This document shows, one piece after another, positions 27,363 through 35,961 of a stretch of 52,544 bases of DNA (positions are counted from its first letter, which is position 1; every line of letters starts with the position of its first letter). The stretch comes from Phytohabitans sp036906915. Its GTDB lineage: Bacteria; Actinomycetota; Actinomycetes; Mycobacteriales; Micromonosporaceae. Where the stretch lies: NCBI RefSeq assembly GCF_036906915.1, contig NZ_JBAKHX010000058.1, positions 1-52,544 of the forward strand, written 5' to 3'. The notes beneath the pieces are model-generated. The model had not been told where the DNA came from. It did no database searches and saw nothing but the letters and a program-made list of their open reading frames with translations. A program made the position numbers and the translations under genes.

Positions 27363-28295
27363 TCAGAGCTCGGATGCGAGGGCGCGGACCACGGCGGACG
27401 GGCTGGGGCGGCCGAGTTGGTCGGCCATCCAGACGCTGGTGCGTGCCAGCGAGGCCAGGTCGACCCCCGTCTGGATGCCCAGGCCGTTCAGCTGCCAGAC
27501 CAGGTCTTCGGTCGCCAGGTTGCCGGTGGCGCTCTTGGCGTACGGGCAGCCGCCCAACCCGCCCGCCGACGAGTCGACGGTCGTGACGCCGGCCTGGAGC
27601 GCCGCGAGCGTGTTCGCCAGGGCCTGGCCGTAGGTGTCGTGGAAGTGGACGGCGAGGCGGTCGGCGGGGACGCCGGCCGACCCGAGAGCGGTGATGAGCG
27701 CGCTGACGTGCCCAGGTGTGCCCACGCCGATCGTGTCGCCCAATGAGAGCTGGTCGCAGCCCAGGTCGAGCAGCCGGCGCGCCACCGACACGACCTGCGG
27801 GATCGGCACCTCACCCTCCCACGGGTCGCCGAAACACATCGACAGGTACCCGCGCACCCACAACCCGGTGTCGCGCGCACGCCGTACCACCGGCTCGAAC
27901 ATCGCCAGCGACCCGTCGACGGTCGTGTTCAGGTTGCGCTTGGCGAACGTCTCCGTCGCGCTGCCGAAGATCGCGATCTCGCGCACACCGAGCGCGAGCG
28001 CCCGGTCGAGCCCGCGCTCGTTGGGCACCAGCACGGGGTACCGCACGCCGGGCGCCGGGCTGAGCCGGGAGATCAGCTCGTCGGCGTCGGCAAGCTGCGG
28101 CACCCACTTGGGGTGGACGAAGCTGGTCGCCTCGACCACCGTCAGGCCGGCGGCGGCGAGCCGCTCCAGGAACTCCAGCTTGACGTCGAGTGGCACCACG
28201 GCCGGCTCGTTTTGGAGGCCGTCACGCGGCCCGACCTCCCAGATCGTCACCGACGGCGGCAAGCCGGGCATGGGCACCCGCTGCGGGCTCAACAC
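27363..28295 (-). CDS. Hydroxymethylglutaryl-CoA lyase
   Basis: A 310-aa TIM-barrel lyase of the HMGL/DRE-TIM family. It splits HMG-CoA to acetyl-CoA and acetoacetate, the last step of leucine catabolism. The DRE-type motif is EVGPRDGLQNE (about residues 20-30), the metal ligands are in HFHDTYGQALAN and the catalytic-Cys loop is GGLGGCPYAKSATGN, very close to the family signature. GTG 28295 gives an 8-residue extension; ATG 28271 is an alternative. It follows the exonuclease III gene by 9 bp, so they are probably co-transcribed although functionally unrelated. Confidence 0.94.
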   Translation of the reverse strand: MLSPQRVPMPGLPPSVTIWEVGPRDGLQNEPAVVPLDVKLEFLERLAAAGLTVVEATSFVHPKWVPQLADADELISRLSPAPGVRYPVLVPNERGLDRALALGVREIAIFGSATETFAKRNLNTTVDGSLAMFEPVVRRARDTGLWVRGYLSMCFGDPWEGEVPIPQVVSVARRLLDLGCDQLSLGDTIGVGTPGHVSALITALGSAGVPADRLAVHFHDTYGQALANTLAALQAGVTTVDSSAGGLGGCPYAKSATGNLATEDLVWQLNGLGIQTGVDLASLARTSVWMADQLGRPSPSAVVRALASEL

Positions 28296-28304
28296 CAGCC
28301 CAAC

Positions 28305-29072
28305 CTACGCCAGGTCGACGACGATCGGCGCGTGGTCGGACGGACCCTTGCCCTTGCGGGCTTCCCGGTCGATGTACGCCGAATCCACCGTCACGCCGGC
28401 GCTCGCGTACACCAGGTCGATCCGCATCCCCTTGTTCTGATGGAACATGCCGGCGCGGTAGTCCCAGTAGGTGAACGGGAACGGGCCCTTCATCGGGCGC
28501 GGGACCACGTCGCTGAAGCCGGCCTCCAGGATGCGCGCGAGCGCGTCGCGCTCCGGCGCGGTCACGTGCGTGGACCCGATGAACACGGTCGGATCCCACA
28601 CGTCGGCGTCGGTCGGCGCCACGTTGAAATCACCACAGACCAGCGTTGGTCGCCCCGCGGCCAGGTCGGTCACCAGGGCGTCGCGGAGCGCCGCCAGCCA
28701 TTTCAGCTTGTACGCGTAGTGCGGCGAATCGGGCGTCCGACCGTTCGGCACGTACACCGACCAGACACGCACGCCGGCGCAGGTGGCCGAGATGGCCCGC
28801 GTCTCCGGGTCGGGGAAGCCGGGCTCGGCGGGGAACCCGCGCACCACGTCGTCGATCCCGACCTTGGACAGTAGTGCGACGCCGTTCCACCGGCCGTCGC
28901 CGTGCGTCGCGACGGCGTACCCGAGCTCGCCGACCTCGGCGGCGGGGAACCCGTCGTCCGAGATCTTCGTCTCTTGGAGGCAGACGACGTCGGGGCTGAC
29001 GTCGGCCAGCCACGGGACCAGCCGGGGCAGGCGGCTCCGGACCGAGTTGACGTTCCAGGTGGCCAACCTCAT
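28305..29072 (-). CDS. xthA: Exodeoxyribonuclease III
   Basis: A 255-aa AP endonuclease / 3'-5' exonuclease for base-excision repair. Motifs of the EEP superfamily are complete: ATWNVNSVRSRLPRL, CLQETK (metal-binding Glu), WNGVALLS, YVPNGR, GDFNVAPTDADV, and the C-terminal RIDLVYAS with SDHAPIVVDL. ATG 29072 starts at the conserved MRLATWN. It is divergent from the membrane phosphodiesterase gene across 78 bp. Confidence 0.95.
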   Translation of the reverse strand: MRLATWNVNSVRSRLPRLVPWLADVSPDVVCLQETKISDDGFPAAEVGELGYAVATHGDGRWNGVALLSKVGIDDVVRGFPAEPGFPDPETRAISATCAGVRVWSVYVPNGRTPDSPHYAYKLKWLAALRDALVTDLAAGRPTLVCGDFNVAPTDADVWDPTVFIGSTHVTAPERDALARILEAGFSDVVPRPMKGPFPFTYWDYRAGMFHQNKGMRIDLVYASAGVTVDSAYIDREARKGKGPSDHAPIVVDLA

Positions 29073-29150
29073 GCACCGACTCTACTGTCCCGGCCGGGTG
29101 TCCCTCGGTCGCCGCGTGACGGCCTGTGCCATCGTTTGCAGGTGGCCGTC

Positions 29151-31331
29151 GTGAAGCAGCAGCCGGAAGCGACCGCCGCCCGTCCCGGTCGGGTGCGGGT
29201 GGGGTTGCGGGCGCTGCGCGGCTGGCGGCCCACGTTTCGGCGGGTCCGTTCGCTGGTGCGCACCGCGGTGACCTCGTTCATCGTCCTGGCCGGCACGTTC
29301 TGGCTGATGCCAGGCGTCAACGCCCGCGGCCTGGTCGGGCTGCTCGGCATGGTGGTGACCGTCGCGGCGGTCGGCGCGCTGCTGCGGCCGCTGCTGCTGG
29401 CCCTGGCGACGGTGCTCGGCGGGTTCGGTGCGCTCGTACTGGGTGCATTTGTGCAGGTCATCGTCTTGTACATCGCGCTGTCGCTCGCGCCGGAAACGCA
29501 CGTGGCCAACCTGCCGGTGGTGTTCGGAGCCTCCTGGGTCGCGGTCGCGCTGGCCGCCCTCGTCAACTGGTTCGCCGACGCGGGCACCGACGACGCGTTC
29601 GTCTCCGAGACGGTGCGACTGATGAGCCGGGTGCGCCGCATCGAGGAGCGCAACGGCCGGGCGCTGCCCGACCCGTGCCCCGAGGGACTGCTGATCATCC
29701 AGCTCGACGGGGTGCCCGCGCCGCTGATGCGGTGGGCGGTGCGCGCCGGCAACCTGCCGCACGTCGGCCGGTGGCTGCGCACCCGCAGTCACCGACTCAC
29801 CGCCTGGCACACCGGCATGCCCGCCACCACACCCGCCGCCCAGGCCGGCATCCTGTACGGCGACACCGGCCAGGTGCCGGCGTTCCGCTGGTACGAGAAG
29901 GACAGCCGGCGCCTCGTGGTGACCAGCCGGCCACGCGACGCCGCCGAGGTCGAGAGGCGGCTGGCCAGCGGCCGCGGGCTGCTGCGCGACGGCGGCGTCA
30001 GCATCAGCAACGTCTTCTCCGGTGACGCCGCCGAATGCCTGCTCACGGTGAGTCACGCCTCGCTGCCGGGCCGCTCGGCGCGCGGGTACGCCGCGTTCAT
30101 GACCAGCCCGTACGGCTTCACCCGGGCGATCGTGCTCGGTGTCGGTGAGCTGATCCGCGAGCTGCACCAGGCTCGCGTGCAGCGCCTGCGCGACGTGCGC
30201 CCGCGGGTGAGCCGGGGCGGCGCGTTCCTGGCGCTGCGGCCGGCGACCACGCTGCTGCGCGACCTCAACGTCTCGCTGATCGCCGAGCAGATGGCCCGGG
30301 GCGCGCCGGTGATCTTCTGCGACTTCGTCGACTACGACGAGGTGGCACACCACGCCGGTCCGGCCCGTCCGGAGTCGCTGAAGGCGCTGGAGGCGCTCGA
30401 CCAGGTGCTCGGCATCCTGGAGCGGCTGTCGGTCGAGGCGGCCCGCCGGTACCACCTCGTGGTGCTCTCCGACCACGGGCAGAGCCAGGGTGCGACGTTC
30501 CGGCAACGGTTCGACGAGTCGTTGGAAGAGGTGGTGACCCGGCTCGCCGAAGAGGCCGTCGGCGACGGCCGGGCGGTCGCGGGCGCCAGCGGCACCGCCG
30601 AGGAGTGGGGCCGGGTCAACGCCCTCCTCACCGAGGCGGTCGCCCGGCGCGGACCGACGGCCGCCGCGACCCGTGCCGCCATGCGCCGGCACACCACCGA
30701 CGGCGAGGTCACGCTCGGCCCGGCGAACGAGGAGGCGCGCCGCATCGAGGAGCGCGACCCGGCCACCGTGGTGATCGCGTCCGGCAACCTGGGCATGGTC
30801 TACCTCACCCGGTACCCAGGCCGCCTGAAGCGCGCGGAGATCGCGGCCGCGTACCCGCTGCTGTTGGACGGCCTGGTCGCGCACCCGGGCATCGGCCTCG
30901 TCGTCGTCGACGACGAGGACGGGCCGGTCGCGATCGGCGGGCGCGGCAGCCACCGGCTGCGCGACGGCGTGGTCGAGGGCGACGATCCGCTCGTGCCGTA
31001 CGGGCCGCAGGCCCGTGCGGACCTGCTGCGCCACCAGGAGATGGCGCACGTGGGCGACCTGGTACTGCTCAGCGTCGTCGAGCGGGGCGTCGACGAGGTG
31101 GCGGCGTTCGAGGAGCTGGTCGGCAGCCACGGGGGGTTGGGCGGCTGGCAGACCGAGGCGGTGCTGCTGTATCCGTCCGGCTGGCACCTCGGCACCGACC
31201 CGCTCGTGGGGCCGGACGCGGTGTACGCGACGCTGGTCGGCTGGCTCGACAAGCTCGGCCTGCGAAAGCCGGACGTCGACGTGGAGGCCGACCTGGAACC
31301 GGAGCCGGTCACGCGCCCCGTCGGCGGCTGA
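29151..31331 (+). CDS. Membrane-anchored alkaline-phosphatase-superfamily phosphodiesterase
   Basis: A 726-aa protein. The N-terminus (about residues 35-145) has four hydrophobic segments with the look of the small membrane domain called phage holin family 4, fused here to an enzyme domain. From about 180, LLIIQLDGVPAPLMRWAVRAGNLPHVGRWL carries the metal-binding Asp and start of a phosphodiesterase/nucleotide pyrophosphatase-like domain; CDFVDYDEVAHHAGP and VLSDHGQSQG provide the remaining metal ligands. Substrate unknown. GTG 29151 is chosen since AGGTGG lies 5 nt upstream; GTG 29142 is possible. It converges with the DedA-like gene, overlapping by 23 bp. Confidence 0.87.
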   Translation: MKQQPEATAARPGRVRVGLRALRGWRPTFRRVRSLVRTAVTSFIVLAGTFWLMPGVNARGLVGLLGMVVTVAAVGALLRPLLLALATVLGGFGALVLGAFVQVIVLYIALSLAPETHVANLPVVFGASWVAVALAALVNWFADAGTDDAFVSETVRLMSRVRRIEERNGRALPDPCPEGLLIIQLDGVPAPLMRWAVRAGNLPHVGRWLRTRSHRLTAWHTGMPATTPAAQAGILYGDTGQVPAFRWYEKDSRRLVVTSRPRDAAEVERRLASGRGLLRDGGVSISNVFSGDAAECLLTVSHASLPGRSARGYAAFMTSPYGFTRAIVLGVGELIRELHQARVQRLRDVRPRVSRGGAFLALRPATTLLRDLNVSLIAEQMARGAPVIFCDFVDYDEVAHHAGPARPESLKALEALDQVLGILERLSVEAARRYHLVVLSDHGQSQGATFRQRFDESLEEVVTRLAEEAVGDGRAVAGASGTAEEWGRVNALLTEAVARRGPTAAATRAAMRRHTTDGEVTLGPANEEARRIEERDPATVVIASGNLGMVYLTRYPGRLKRAEIAAAYPLLLDGLVAHPGIGLVVVDDEDGPVAIGGRGSHRLRDGVVEGDDPLVPYGPQARADLLRHQEMAHVGDLVLLSVVERGVDEVAAFEELVGSHGGLGGWQTEAVLLYPSGWHLGTDPLVGPDAVYATLVGWLDKLGLRKPDVDVEADLEPEPVTRPVGG

Positions 31332-31857
31332 GCGTCGACATCGTCTGCGAGATCAGCAGCACCAGCAGGACCGCCGCGAGGACGCTCTGCCACGGCTCGG
31401 GGAAGATCGCGTATCCGAAGATGCCGATCGCGGCGTACAGCGTCGACCAGAGCAGGCACGCCGGGCCGTTCGCCATCGCGAACCGCTTCCAGCTCATGCC
31501 CATCAACGCCGCCGCAAGCAGCACCGGCACCCGGCCGCCGGGCAGCAGCCGCGACACCAGCAGCATGGAGATCTGCCGCTCGCGCAGCCGCTTCTCCATG
31601 CGCGCCACTCGTTCCGGGTCGCGGAGCCAGTGCAGTCGCCGTGCCAGCTGCTCGCCGCCCCACCGGCACATCGCGTACATGGCCAGGTCGCCCACGTACG
31701 CCCCGCCCGCGCCGGCGAGGATGACCAGCACGACGTTCACCGGGTTCTGGTGCGCCGCGTACGCCGCCGCGCCGCTCACCGCCGCACCGGTCGGCACGAT
31801 CGGCACCACCGCGCCGAACGTCACCACCGCGACCAGCCAGATCAGCGTGCTGATCAT
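31309..31857 (-). CDS. DedA/VTT-family membrane protein
   Basis: A 182-aa polytopic membrane protein. Features of the SNARE-associated/DedA family are the re-entrant loop PTGAAVSGAAAYAA, the GAYVGDLAMYAMCRWGG segment and the R-x3-G-R motif in SRLLPGGRVPVLLAAALMGM. Members are linked to undecaprenyl-phosphate or phosphatidylethanolamine flipping and membrane homeostasis. ATG 31857 has GGGAGG 7 nt upstream, which decides it over in-frame upstream codons that run into repeats. Confidence 0.85.
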   Translation of the reverse strand: MISTLIWLVAVVTFGAVVPIVPTGAAVSGAAAYAAHQNPVNVVLVILAGAGGAYVGDLAMYAMCRWGGEQLARRLHWLRDPERVARMEKRLRERQISMLLVSRLLPGGRVPVLLAAALMGMSWKRFAMANGPACLLWSTLYAAIGIFGYAIFPEPWQSVLAAVLLVLLISQTMSTLSRRRGA

Positions 31858-31866
31858 GCGCCGCCT

Positions 31867-32048
31867 CCCGCAGCCGTCACAAAGCGGAGGGAGCTGTGAG
31901 GGCGCGCCGCCCGCAGCCGCCACCAAGCGCAGGGAGCGAAGCGACCGAAGCGACTGGCGGCTACAGGGCGGATTCCAGCGCCCGAACCGCCCGCGCGCAG
32001 CGCGGGCCAGCATTGCAGCGACCGGAGTGACTGGTGGCTACAGGGAGG
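31867..32048. repeat. Two pairs of short direct repeats between DedA-like and MBL genes
   Basis: A 27-bp unit at 31867-31893 recurs at 31910-31936 with 24 matches. A second, 31-bp unit at 31941-31971 recurs at 32018-32048 with 27 matches; it begins GCGACCG and ends GGCTACAGGG plus a variable GG end. Between them is a GCGCGCAGCGCGGG hairpin. The rest of 31858-32104 has no gene. The array resembles small dispersed intergenic repeats of actinomycetes. Confidence 0.75.
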
Positions 32049-32104
32049 CATAAGGGGCGCGTGACCCGCGCGAGCGGAGCGAGCGCCAACTAGCAGAGTC
32101 GCGC

Positions 32105-32878
32105 TCACCGGGCGGCTACCGTCAGGGAGTCGCCGGGCGCCAGCACGGTGACCTTGGTATCCGGCGCGATCACCGCGGTCAGCCGCTCGAAGTCGGGCCC
32201 CGGATTGTGGAACCTGTCCGGCCGTACCCTCGTCAGGCCCACGGGCCAGAACGTGCCGAAATGAATGGGCACCGCCGCGCGCGGTGCGGCCCGCCGCATC
32301 GCCTCCGCGGCGCTGTAGGGGTCGAGATGGCCGGCGCCCAGGGTCGGCCCCCAGCCACCGACCGGCACCAGCGCCATGTCCAGCGGCCCGAGGTCGGACA
32401 TGCCGTCGAAGAGCCCGGTGTCGCCCGCGAACCAGGTGTTCGCCGCCCCGTGCACGGTGTAGCCGACGGCCGCCGCGCGGTGCCGCGACCACGGGCCGCG
32501 ACCGCCGTGGTGGTTTGCCGGCACGGCCCGGATGCGCACGTCACCCAGCGCGTGCTCGTCGCCGACCGCGAGCTCGACGCAGCGCCGGGCATAGGCCGGC
32601 CCGAGCCGCTGCCGCACGAACGCGCCGGCACCGTCCGGCACGACCAGCACGGCCTCGGGACCGACGCGGCGCAGCGACGCGACGTCAAGGTGGTCGGCGT
32701 GCAGGTGAGACACGAGTACCGCGTCCGGCGTGCCCGGGAACCGCGGGCTCGGCCCCCGCATGCGCCGCAGGTGGGCGATGCGGTCACCGAGCACCGGGTC
32801 GGTCACCAGCCGTACGCCGGAGTCCTCGACCCAGACGGTGCTGTGCCCCCACCAGGTCACCTGGACCTTGAACTTCAC
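32105..32878 (-). CDS. MBL-fold metallohydrolase (UlaG-like)
   Basis: A 257-aa metallo-beta-lactamase-fold hydrolase. The HxHxDH signature is SHLHADHLD (about residues 57-65), with further ligands in NHHGGRGPW, TWFAGDTGLF and PIHFGTF. The TWWGHSTVWVE opening and lack of signal peptide place it near UlaG/NAPE-PLD-like lactonases or phosphodiesterases. Substrate unknown. GTG 32878 begins the domain. It is divergent from the P60-like repeat gene across 95 bp. Confidence 0.9.
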   Translation of the reverse strand: MKFKVQVTWWGHSTVWVEDSGVRLVTDPVLGDRIAHLRRMRGPSPRFPGTPDAVLVSHLHADHLDVASLRRVGPEAVLVVPDGAGAFVRQRLGPAYARRCVELAVGDEHALGDVRIRAVPANHHGGRGPWSRHRAAAVGYTVHGAANTWFAGDTGLFDGMSDLGPLDMALVPVGGWGPTLGAGHLDPYSAAEAMRRAAPRAAVPIHFGTFWPVGLTRVRPDRFHNPGPDFERLTAVIAPDTKVTVLAPGDSLTVAAR

Positions 32879-32960
32879 AGCGTCACCGTATCTGGTGTCA
32901 TCCTTGCGTCGTTCGGGTTGTTGCGTCCAAGATCCGACTCACTGAGCGAAATCGCCAGCG

Positions 32961-32966
32961 TACGTT
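32961..32966 (+). promoter_or_regulatory. Possible -10 box for a leaderless transcript
   Basis: TACGTT lies 7 nt before ATG 32974, which has no Shine-Dalgarno. This spacing fits leaderless initiation. The -35 region is unclear. Confidence 0.35.
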
Positions 32967-32973
32967 CGGTGCC

Positions 32974-34293
32974 ATGCCTTCGAAGATCGGGGGCCCGATC
33001 GGGCGCACCGAGGTGCTCGTCCGGGCCCAGAACTGGGTGGAACGCAGGTTCACATACGGCACGCGGTTCCGCAACGGGTCGGTGACCAGCAAGGAGCACC
33101 GCCCAGACCTGGGCGGCAAGCAGTACCGCACCGACTGCTCGGGCCTCGTCGCGATGTCGTGGCACCTGCCGCAGTCCCTGACCACCGCAGACATGTTGAC
33201 CTGGAAGGGCGCGTTCCGCCTGCCCAGCCGAGAAGACCTCAAGCCCGGCGACGCGCTGCTGAAGCAGGGGCACGTCGAGCTGTTCGTGCGCTGGGTGGAT
33301 GCCAAGCGGCACGGCAAGGGCGCGTTCGTGTACTCGTTCAACACGTTCGGCGAGACCGTGCGCAACCCGAAGGCTCGCACCAACCGCGGCAACCTCGGTC
33401 GCAACGACAGCGAGGAGATGGCCTTGTACCGGCCGGTCCGGTACAAGAAGATCGCCGACGGTCCGGGACGGTCGGTCCCGCACTCCGAGGGCGCCGTGCT
33501 CCGCGAGCCGAGCGGCGCGATCTACGTCGTGGTGGGCGGCGTGCCGTTCCACCTGACGCCCGAGGAGTACAAGGATCTCGGGAAGCCGGAGTTCACGATC
33601 GTCCCCACCGGCACCTTCCGCAAGATGCCCGGCACCCTGCGAAACGGCACGCTGATCCGGCTCAAGGACGACGGGTCGATCTTCATCGTCGCGGGTGGCG
33701 CCAAGCACCGTCTCACGCCGAGGGAGTGGGCGGCGATGGGCAGGCCGTCCGCAGTCGACGTGCCCGCACGGCTCGCCGAGGCGCTCGACGGCACGCCGGT
33801 CGACAACACCTTCCTGTGCCACCGGACGTCCGGGGCGATCTTCCACGTCCTCGGCGACGCGAAGTACCACGTCACCGAGGAGCAGTGGGGCGACCTCGGC
33901 AAGCCCGCCGCCACCGACGTGCCCGCCAGTTTCATCGACTCGATCAGGCGGCCCGCGCCCGATGGCCCGCTCTTCCTGCGCGACACCGACCGCGCCGCCC
34001 GCGGCGCCATCCACCTGGTCATCGGCGGCGCCCGGTACCACCTCAGCAAGGTGGAGTACGCGCTGCTCGGCAAGCCGGCGTTCATCCCGGTCGGCAAAGG
34101 CGCCTTCAAGGACCTCGGTGAGGTTCCGCGCGAAACCGTGTACCTGCGCGACCTCGACGACCGGGCCATCTACGAGGTCAAGGACGGCCGAAAGCACCAC
34201 ATGACGCCGGAGGAGTGGGACGAGCGGGGCGGCGACATCACGTTCACGAACGTGCCGGACAGGTTCCTGGAGTCGATACCCGACCGTCAATAG
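32974..34293 (+). CDS. P60-like cysteine peptidase domain with five C-terminal repeats
   Basis: A 439-aa protein. Residues 1-160 resemble an NlpC/P60-type domain: the catalytic Cys in RTDCSGLVAMSW (about residue 52) and the His in GHVELFVRW (about 92). Residues 165-439 contain five repeats of about 50-55 residues with the pattern x-G-A-I-Y-V-V-x-G-G-x-x-F/Y-H-L-T/S-x-x-E-x-x-x-L/M-G-K/R-P. These look like beta repeats of a wall-binding or adhesive module. There is no signal peptide, Tat motif or membrane segment in this frame, unusual for a peptidoglycan hydrolase, so the protein may be cytosolic, lysis-released or exported another way. Its end overlaps the convergent aldo/keto reductase gene by 7 bp. 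Confidence 0.75.
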   Translation: MPSKIGGPIGRTEVLVRAQNWVERRFTYGTRFRNGSVTSKEHRPDLGGKQYRTDCSGLVAMSWHLPQSLTTADMLTWKGAFRLPSREDLKPGDALLKQGHVELFVRWVDAKRHGKGAFVYSFNTFGETVRNPKARTNRGNLGRNDSEEMALYRPVRYKKIADGPGRSVPHSEGAVLREPSGAIYVVVGGVPFHLTPEEYKDLGKPEFTIVPTGTFRKMPGTLRNGTLIRLKDDGSIFIVAGGAKHRLTPREWAAMGRPSAVDVPARLAEALDGTPVDNTFLCHRTSGAIFHVLGDAKYHVTEEQWGDLGKPAATDVPASFIDSIRRPAPDGPLFLRDTDRAARGAIHLVIGGARYHLSKVEYALLGKPAFIPVGKGAFKDLGEVPRETVYLRDLDDRAIYEVKDGRKHHMTPEEWDERGGDITFTNVPDRFLESIPDRQ

Positions 34294-35237
34294 ATCCACT
34301 GGTCGCGCGGTGCGGCCAGTGGGTCCAGTTCGGCCCACAACTCGTCGGGGATCGGCCAGGTGGCCATCTTCGCCGTCGCCGCGACCCGCTCCGGGCGGGA
34401 GATGCCCACGATGGTCGACACGATCCGAGGGTCGCGCAGCGAAAACTGGAGTGCCGCCGCGGCGAGCGGTACTCCATGCGCCGCGCACGCCTCCTCCATC
34501 GCCCGGATGCGGCGCATCACCTCGTCGCTCGCGGTCCGGTACGCGTACTTGCCGACCACCGCGGTGCCCTTGGCGAGCACCCCGCCGCCGAACGGCGCAC
34601 CGTTGACGACACCCACGCCCAGCGACACCGCCTCGTCGATCAGATCACCGGCCGACCGGTCCACCAGCGTCCAGCGGTTGTGGGTGATGAGCGCCTCGAA
34701 GACGCCGGTACGCAGGTACCGCGCCATCAGGTCGACCGGCCCGCCCGCCACGCCGAGGTGCTCGATCATGCCCTGCCGGTGCATGTCGACCAGCGCCTCG
34801 ACTGGCCCGCCCGGTGCCATGCCCTCCTCGAAGGAGATGTGCTCGGGGTCGTGCAGGTACACGAGCGGCAGCCGGTCCAGCCCCAGCCGGGTCATACTGC
34901 CTTCGGCCGAGCGGCGCACCTGAGCACCGGAGAAATCGCCGGTGGCGAAGTCCCGGTCGACCTTCGTCGCCACCACGAAACCCTCCGGCACCCCGCCCAC
35001 CTGCCGCAGCGCCTCGCCGATCCGCCGCTCACTCTCGCCGTCGCTGTACCCGGCCGACGTGTCCAGGAAGTTGAATGGCCCGGTGAGCGCGGCGACCGCT
35101 GTTTCGACGCCGCGCTCGTCACTCACGTGGTACCCGAACAGGTCCGGCATGCTGCCGAGCGGCCCGCCGCCCACACAGACCGCCGTCACCAACAACCCGG
35201 TCGGCCCCAGTTCCCGTCGCGCAAATCGATCACCCAT
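34287..35237 (-). CDS. Aldo/keto reductase family oxidoreductase
   Basis: A 316-aa NADPH-type barrel enzyme. The catalytic Asp and Tyr lie in FLDTSAGYSDGESERRIGEAL (D59, Y63 approx.), Lys in VVATKVDRDF and the fourth position, usually His, in LVYLHDPEH. The overall pattern is closest to D-threo-aldose (L-fucose) 1-dehydrogenase-like members. The C-terminal VSTIVGISRPERV contacts the cofactor. Substrate not assigned. ATG 35237 matches the family start. It lies 9 bp after the toxin gene stop and could be read from the same transcript. Confidence 0.9.
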   Translation of the reverse strand: MGDRFARRELGPTGLLVTAVCVGGGPLGSMPDLFGYHVSDERGVETAVAALTGPFNFLDTSAGYSDGESERRIGEALRQVGGVPEGFVVATKVDRDFATGDFSGAQVRRSAEGSMTRLGLDRLPLVYLHDPEHISFEEGMAPGGPVEALVDMHRQGMIEHLGVAGGPVDLMARYLRTGVFEALITHNRWTLVDRSAGDLIDEAVSLGVGVVNGAPFGGGVLAKGTAVVGKYAYRTASDEVMRRIRAMEEACAAHGVPLAAAALQFSLRDPRIVSTIVGISRPERVAATAKMATWPIPDELWAELDPLAAPRDQWIY

Positions 35238-35246
35238 GCGCCGAGC

Positions 35247-35666
35247 CTACGAGCGCAGCGGCACCGCCACGATGCCGACCAGCCCGTCGAGACCGGCGAA
35301 ATCGTCCACATTGGTCGTGTAGAGCGGAAGCCCGTGCACCTGCGCGACCGCCGCGATCATCAGATCGGCGACGCGTCGGCGCGGTTGGCGGCCCGCTGCC
35401 AGTACCGCCGCCGACACCAGACCGAATGCCCGTGCTGCCTCAGCGTCGAAGGGCAGCGGATCGAAGACCGCTTCGACGTGCTGCAGGATGTTGGTACGCC
35501 GGGCTCGTTCTGCCGGGTCGTCGGTGGAGTGTGGTCCAGCCGAGAGCTCGGCGAGCGTGATCGCGCTGATCACCATCTCATCAGGCAGCCTCGCCGGGTC
35601 TAGGCGATGCAACTGGATGACGATGTTCGTGTCGACCAGTCCGCGCGTCGCCGGTTCACCATTCAC
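35247..35666 (-). CDS. vapC: PIN-domain toxin (VapC-like RNase)
   Basis: A 139-aa PIN-fold ribonuclease. The acidic residues that bind Mg are present: D in LVDTNIVI (residue 12 approx.), E in ITLAELSAG, and D/D in ADLMIAAVAQ and TTNVDDFAGL. It should act as the toxin of the antitoxin encoded just upstream. GTG 35666 is chosen because it lies inside the antitoxin's last codons, giving an 11-bp overlap, and the PIN core starts 10 residues later. Confidence 0.9.
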   Translation of the reverse strand: MNGEPATRGLVDTNIVIQLHRLDPARLPDEMVISAITLAELSAGPHSTDDPAERARRTNILQHVEAVFDPLPFDAEAARAFGLVSAAVLAAGRQPRRRVADLMIAAVAQVHGLPLYTTNVDDFAGLDGLVGIVAVPLRS

Positions 35667-35922
35667 GGCTGAACGGGTCCTGCTCGGCTGCGGCATCGAG
35701 GTCGTCGCGGAAGTTCGCCGCGTCGATCGCCGGTACGCTGGCGAACGCGGCCAGCACCTCGTGCCGCGGCACGAAGGTGCGACGGCGAAGCGGGATCAGG
35801 CGAGCTATCGGCGAGCCGTTTCTAGTGATCGTGTACGACTCGCCGCGCTCGACCCCCCGCATTATGGCGCCTGACTCGTTGCGTAGCTCCCGCTGCGTGA
35901 TCTCGCGCGCGTGCTCAGCCAT
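35656..35922 (-). CDS. Phd/YefM-family antitoxin
   Basis: An 88-aa protein with the N-terminal Phd/YefM DNA-binding fold (REITQRELRNESGAIMRGVERGESYTITRNGSPIARLIP) and an acidic flexible C-terminus that would wrap the VapC toxin. It should also repress its own operon. It is first in a two-gene unit; its stop overlaps the toxin start. Confidence 0.9.
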   Translation of the reverse strand: MAEHAREITQRELRNESGAIMRGVERGESYTITRNGSPIARLIPLRRRTFVPRHEVLAAFASVPAIDAANFRDDLDAAAEQDPFSREW

Positions 35923-35961
35923 GACGCCATCATACCCGTTGTGCTACGAGGTGCTACAGCT

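Noticed and set aside
29240..29590. Prophage holin gene
   Set aside because: The hydrophobic segments are continuous in frame with the phosphodiesterase domain, and no phage genes are nearby.
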